Below are positions 60,501 through 64,000 of a stretch of DNA of 64,000 nt, piece after piece. Position 1 is the first letter of the stretch; the number at the start of each line of letters is the position of its first letter. The position numbers and the translations under genes are program-made. The stretch comes from Cladorhizidae sp. MBARI D1340-BT2 (lineage: Eukaryota; Porifera; Demospongiae; Poecilosclerida; Cladorhizidae), in the NCBI GenBank assembly GCA_028752905.1, contig JAQNBH010000015.1, positions 12,290,036 to 12,354,035 on the forward strand, read 5' to 3'. The notes beneath the pieces were generated by a model, which was not told the DNA's origin, did no database searches, and saw nothing but the letters and a program-made list of their open reading frames with translations.

Positions 60501-60682
60501 CTACATGTACTACGATGGAAAAAGTTGCTGCTGATAGAAATACAGAAGCAGAAACAAAACTAGATGAACAGAAATATGACCAGCGAAGACTGCAGGCACA
60601 GGGTACACCGAGGACTTGAAGCTACCCCAGGCTATACCAGGCACAGCAGGAGGCTTCAGGCCGGCACCACAATGCATGCCAA

Positions 60683-60718
60683 CGCACACACACACACACA
60701 CACACAACACACACACAG
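60683..60718. repeat. (CA)n microsatellite
   Basis: CACACA run interrupted once. Confidence 0.9.
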
Positions 60719-60904
60719 ATGGTCACTGCATGTAACTCACGTGGGTCATGTCTTGAGGCAGCCTCCACACAAATACACAGCTGCATACAAACACACAGCA
60801 CAGAGAAATAACTAATAAACCACAAGTATGGCAGCACCGGACACAACAGGAGCACATGCTCTCTCTTATATACATGGAATGCCTGACACTTGAGGTCACT
60901 CACA

Positions 60905-62000
60905 TTTTCCTTCCCTTTCCTCTCCTTCCTCTCTCTTCCCTTTCCTCTCCTTCCTCTCTCTTCCCTTTCTTCTCCTTCGTCTCTCTTCCCTTTCCTCTCC
61001 TTCCTCTCTCTTTCCTTTCCTCTCCTCCTCTCTCTTCCCTTTCTTCTCCTTCCTCTCTCTTTCCTCTCCTTCCTCTCTCTTTCCTTTCCTCTCCTTCCTC
61101 TCTCTTCCCTTTCCTCTCCTTCCTCTCTCTTTCCTTTCCTCTCCTTCCTCTCTCTTCCCTTTCTTCTCCTTCCTCTCTCTTCCCTTTCCTCTCCTTCCTC
61201 TCTCTTTCCTTTCCTCTCCTCCTCTCTCTTCCCTTTCTTCTCCTTCCTCTCTCTTTCCTCTCCTTCCTCTCTCTTCCCTTTCCTCTCCTTCCTCTCTCTT
61301 CCCTTTCCTCTCCTTCCTCTCTCTTCCCTTTCTTCTCCTCTCTCTCTTCCCTTTCCTCTCCTTCCTCTCTCTTCCCTTTCCTCTCTTTCCTCTCTCTTCC
61401 CTTTCCTCTCCTTCCTCTCTCTTCCCTTTCCTCTCCTTCCTCTCTCTTCCCTTTCTTCTCCTCTCTCTCTTCCCTTTCCTCTCCTTCCTCTCTCTTTCCT
61501 TTCCTCTCCTTCCTCTCTCTTCCCTTTCCTCTCCTTCCTCTCTCTTTCCTTTCCTCTCCTTCCTCTCTCTTCCCTTTCTTCTCCTTCCTCTCTCTTCCCT
61601 TTCCTCTCCTTCCTCTCTCTTTCCTTTCCTCTCCTCCTCTCTCTTCCCTTTCTTCTCCTTCCTCTCTCTTTCCTCTCCTTCCTCTCTCTTCCCTTTCCTC
61701 TCCTTCCTCTCTCTTCCCTTTCCTCTCCTTCCTCTCTCTTCCCTTTCTTCTCCTCTCTCTCTTCCCTTTCCTCTCCTTCCTCTCTCTTCCCTTTCCTCTC
61801 CTTCCTCTCTCTTCCCTTTCTTCTCCTCTCTCTCTTCCCTTTCTTCTCCTTCCTCTCTCTTCCCTTTCCTCTCCTTCCTCTCTCTTCCCTTTCCTCTCTC
61901 TTCCCTTTCCTCTCCTTCCTCTCTCTTCCCTTTCCTCTCTCTTCCCTTTCCTCTCCTTCCTCTCTCTTCCCTTTCCTCTCCTTCCTCTCTCTTTCTCACT
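60905..62000. repeat. 1.1-kb polypyrimidine tract of about 20-23-bp CT units
   Basis: Repeats of TCTCTTCCCTTTCCTCTCCT with TTCC variants. The plus strand is C/T only across the tract, apart from a single G I can see near 60979. Frames of Ser/Leu/Pro and Lys/Arg/Glu type are artefacts. Confidence 0.95.
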
Positions 62001-62009
62001 CTTTCTTTC

Positions 62010-62980
62010 TTCACTTCAATCCCTCACCCCTTCTTTCTCAACTAAGGAGTCACTGCGGAAGTTTCCCCCTCAGTTGAAAAGATAGGTTACAATATTTTCA
62101 TGGTAATCTCCCCTCCTCCCCCCATTCTTCAGAGGTAATTGATTGGTAGGCTACATTTGCCAACTCTGATGCCTTTGCTGTGGGACACAAGCTTTCAGGC
62201 TGTCTCAAGCTCTCGCACTACACAACCAAATTTTGAGCCACATAATAAAATAAAAAATGCAATAGAGCCACTCCACTCCATGACAAAACACATCTTCTTC
62301 TATCAACTAACAGGAGAGTGTCAAATATTCCAGCAGGAGATTGGCTCATTTCATAAACGTTACACAGGGACTGTCGATGGGCTACCTATCTTTAAAAGCA
62401 GCCCCTGCAGCAAATCAAAATTCTGTCCTCATTAGTTAGGTAAGAGTACAGCAGTAGTGGAATTAGAGTGAGGCTGAGTGACAGCCTAACAGCATGTAAG
62501 CATTCCACCTAGAACCTTTGGACTATTATGCATGAACAAGATGGTTGTACATGTATTAATAAGCTGTGGTGGACACGCCCATGCAAGAAATAAGTATTTA
62601 AATCCCACTTGAGCCAATTAACCACGCTGGCTACCCTGTTAGATCCAGATAACCATTATCCATATTAGGTAGCTAGTGATACTCTACAAGAACAATGTTT
62701 TCTCAGCCATATCAGATTGAAAAAGGAAACAGCACTGACCCATGTAGACCACAAGCTGGATGACTACCACAATCATATATAATATATATGCCACTCTATT
62801 GTACTTCTTGATCAGTATAGTATATGGTAAAGGGTCTTCTAACTGGCTGGGTCTGCATGGGTACACTCTTGTTTCCCGTCTTCTTACAGCAGGTGACGCC
62901 ATGTGTGTTCAACATTTTTGTTGTTGTTTCAAGTTGTTGTTTGTTTGTTCTGTACATTATATTTGAGAGGAGAATTGCGC
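62010..62980. other. Single-copy region without a supported gene
   Basis: One plus-strand frame at 62139-62435 (98 codons, ending CSKSKFCPH) is open, but it matches nothing I know and has no convincing splice sites or neighbours. It could be a decayed coding fragment. Confidence 0.4.
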
Positions 62981-63118
62981 CAAGTCAGAGCTTCAGGTCT
63001 CCAGGGCTTTTAAACACTTTTCTAACTTGTTTGTTGTTGTTGGGGACGACACGTATCAGCACATGCCATGTCTTGTTGCTATTGTTGACTGCACCACCAC
63101 ATGTAGGGTCAGCTACAG

Positions 63119-63249
63119 CCTCCTTCAAGGACTTGGTAACAATGTACAGGAGAACTCCACCAACCAAGCAACGGAGAGAATCAGCTAATGCTGCTCTTTT
63201 GGACTACAGTTTCTTAGGAGTCCACAAACCAAACAGCAGAACTGAGTAG
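63119..63249 (+). CDS. Possible terminal exon of a third gene
   Basis: After an acceptor-like ACCACCACATGTAG (AG at 63117-63118, so the edge is approximate) the plus strand reads SATASFKDLVTMYRRTPPTK then QRRESANAALLDYSFLGV, ending TE and TAG. Composition looks coding, but I recognise no family, no upstream exon is convincing, and no AATAAA follows closely. The opposite strand is also open over 62985-63167, so the strand is uncertain. Confidence 0.28.
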
Positions 63250-63712
63250 CGGTCATTCCTTCTGCTTAGAATACAGCACGTACACAGGCTTTACTCAGTT
63301 CTAATTATGTAACAGCACATGAGTTAGCTTGATAGCGTCATCGACAACCACTGCCACTCATACCCCTTAACTTATCAAGAAAGAGATTAGTCGCAGACGT
63401 GCTTAGAACATCTGTAGTCTTCTGACTGATACTCATGTTTTTATGCATGAACATATTATGTGCAAGTCATGTGAGTATAAGAACAGCTGCATGGAAACAT
63501 ACTTGGATCCTTGAAGATGGATGGCAAGGTCTTCTTTTACTTTCAATGTACCTGCCAGAGTGAAGGATTCAAGGCATGCTGGGAGTCTTTTTTATAGTAG
63601 CCGCTGAAACCTGTTTAGGCAGCTATGGAGGTAAAGTGTGAGGCCTGAGTTTTGCTGTTTTTTAAAATTTATTTAATAATCAATTTTAAATTTACTCTCT
63701 CGAAGTTTCAGC
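63250..63712. other. Single-copy sequence before the last array
   Basis: No supported gene; only a short frame, MDGKVFFYFQCTCQSEG, at about 63518. Confidence 0.5.
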
Positions 63713-64000
63713 TACACATAGATGCTCTAGCCTTCATCAGGAATAGGACTAGATGCTCTAGCCTTCATCAGGAATAAGACTAGATGCTCTAGCCTTCATC
63801 AGGGATAAGACTAGATGCTCCAGCCTTCATCAGGGATAAACTAGATGCTCCAGCCTTCATCAGGAATAAGACTAGATGCTCTAGCCTTCATCAGGAATAA
63901 GACTAGATGCTCTAGCCTTCATCAGGAATAAGACTAGATGCTCTAGCCTTCATCAGGAATAAGACTAGATGCTCTAGCCTTCATCAGGAATAAGAGTATA
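63713..64000. repeat. 31-bp array running off the right edge, at least 9 copies
   Basis: The unit contains GATGCTCTAGCCTTCATCAG and GAATAAGACTA. Confidence 0.93.

Noticed and set aside
59078..60534. Cys/Ser-rich and Gly/Asn-rich frames of 280-450 codons
   Set aside because: 48-bp unit artefacts: three overlapping frames on two strands are all open.
60856..62085. Ser/Leu/Pro and Lys/Arg/Glu frames of about 400 codons
   Set aside because: The CT-only strand cannot form stops, so openness is trivial.
62139..62435. 98-codon plus-strand frame
   Set aside because: No recognised motif, no splice signals, no partner exons; kept only as a note in the intergenic entry.

Overview
The window is nuclear DNA from a eukaryote. 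It has multi-exon genes with spliceosomal introns, two kinds of cut-and-paste DNA transposon, AATAAA poly(A) signals and enormous minisatellites. An invertebrate animal is the best guess; the sequence alone does not name the species. By my reading about two thirds of the 64 kb is tandem repeat, and most of the long open frames are repeat artefacts, not genes.

Two genes are well supported and converge tail to tail near 31.1-31.4 kb. Gene 1 (+ strand, 646-31077, 5' end outside the window) has seven exons. It encodes the end of a hydantoinase A (HyuA-like) domain followed by a complete DUF917 (S-methyl-thiohydantoin desulfurase-like) domain. All six splice junctions are phase-consistent. Its coding part is only 1.63 kb but is spread over 30 kb, because five of the six introns carry different tandem arrays and the other carries a CA run and C/G homopolymers. 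Intron 3 alone is 21.1 kb and holds arrays with 24-, 18- and 39-bp units.

Gene 2 (- strand, 58736 down to 31356) has twelve exons that splice in phase into about 749 residues. I do not recognise the family. It has up to four SUMO-interaction-like motifs and ends in a tail with eleven canonical VKxE SUMO-acceptor motifs, so it is probably a nuclear SUMO-pathway scaffold or target. Two of its introns appear to be GC-AG. Its introns hold further private minisatellites, including a 53-bp array of about 8.7 kb. Its stop codon lies inside its own AATAAA signal.

Inside one gene 2 intron, a dead hAT transposon (37997-42222) sits in a 31-bp minisatellite. That hAT was itself interrupted by a 1.35-kb piggyBac-like element flanked by TTAA.

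The right end (59-64 kb) holds a 48-bp array, a 1.1-kb almost pure pyrimidine tract, a possible last exon of a third gene (+ strand, about 63119-63249) and the start of a 31-bp array. The most interesting signals are the SUMO tail with its interaction motifs, the pattern of a private and often splice-site-bearing minisatellite in nearly every intron, and the nested transposon scar that dates the two insertions relative to each other.
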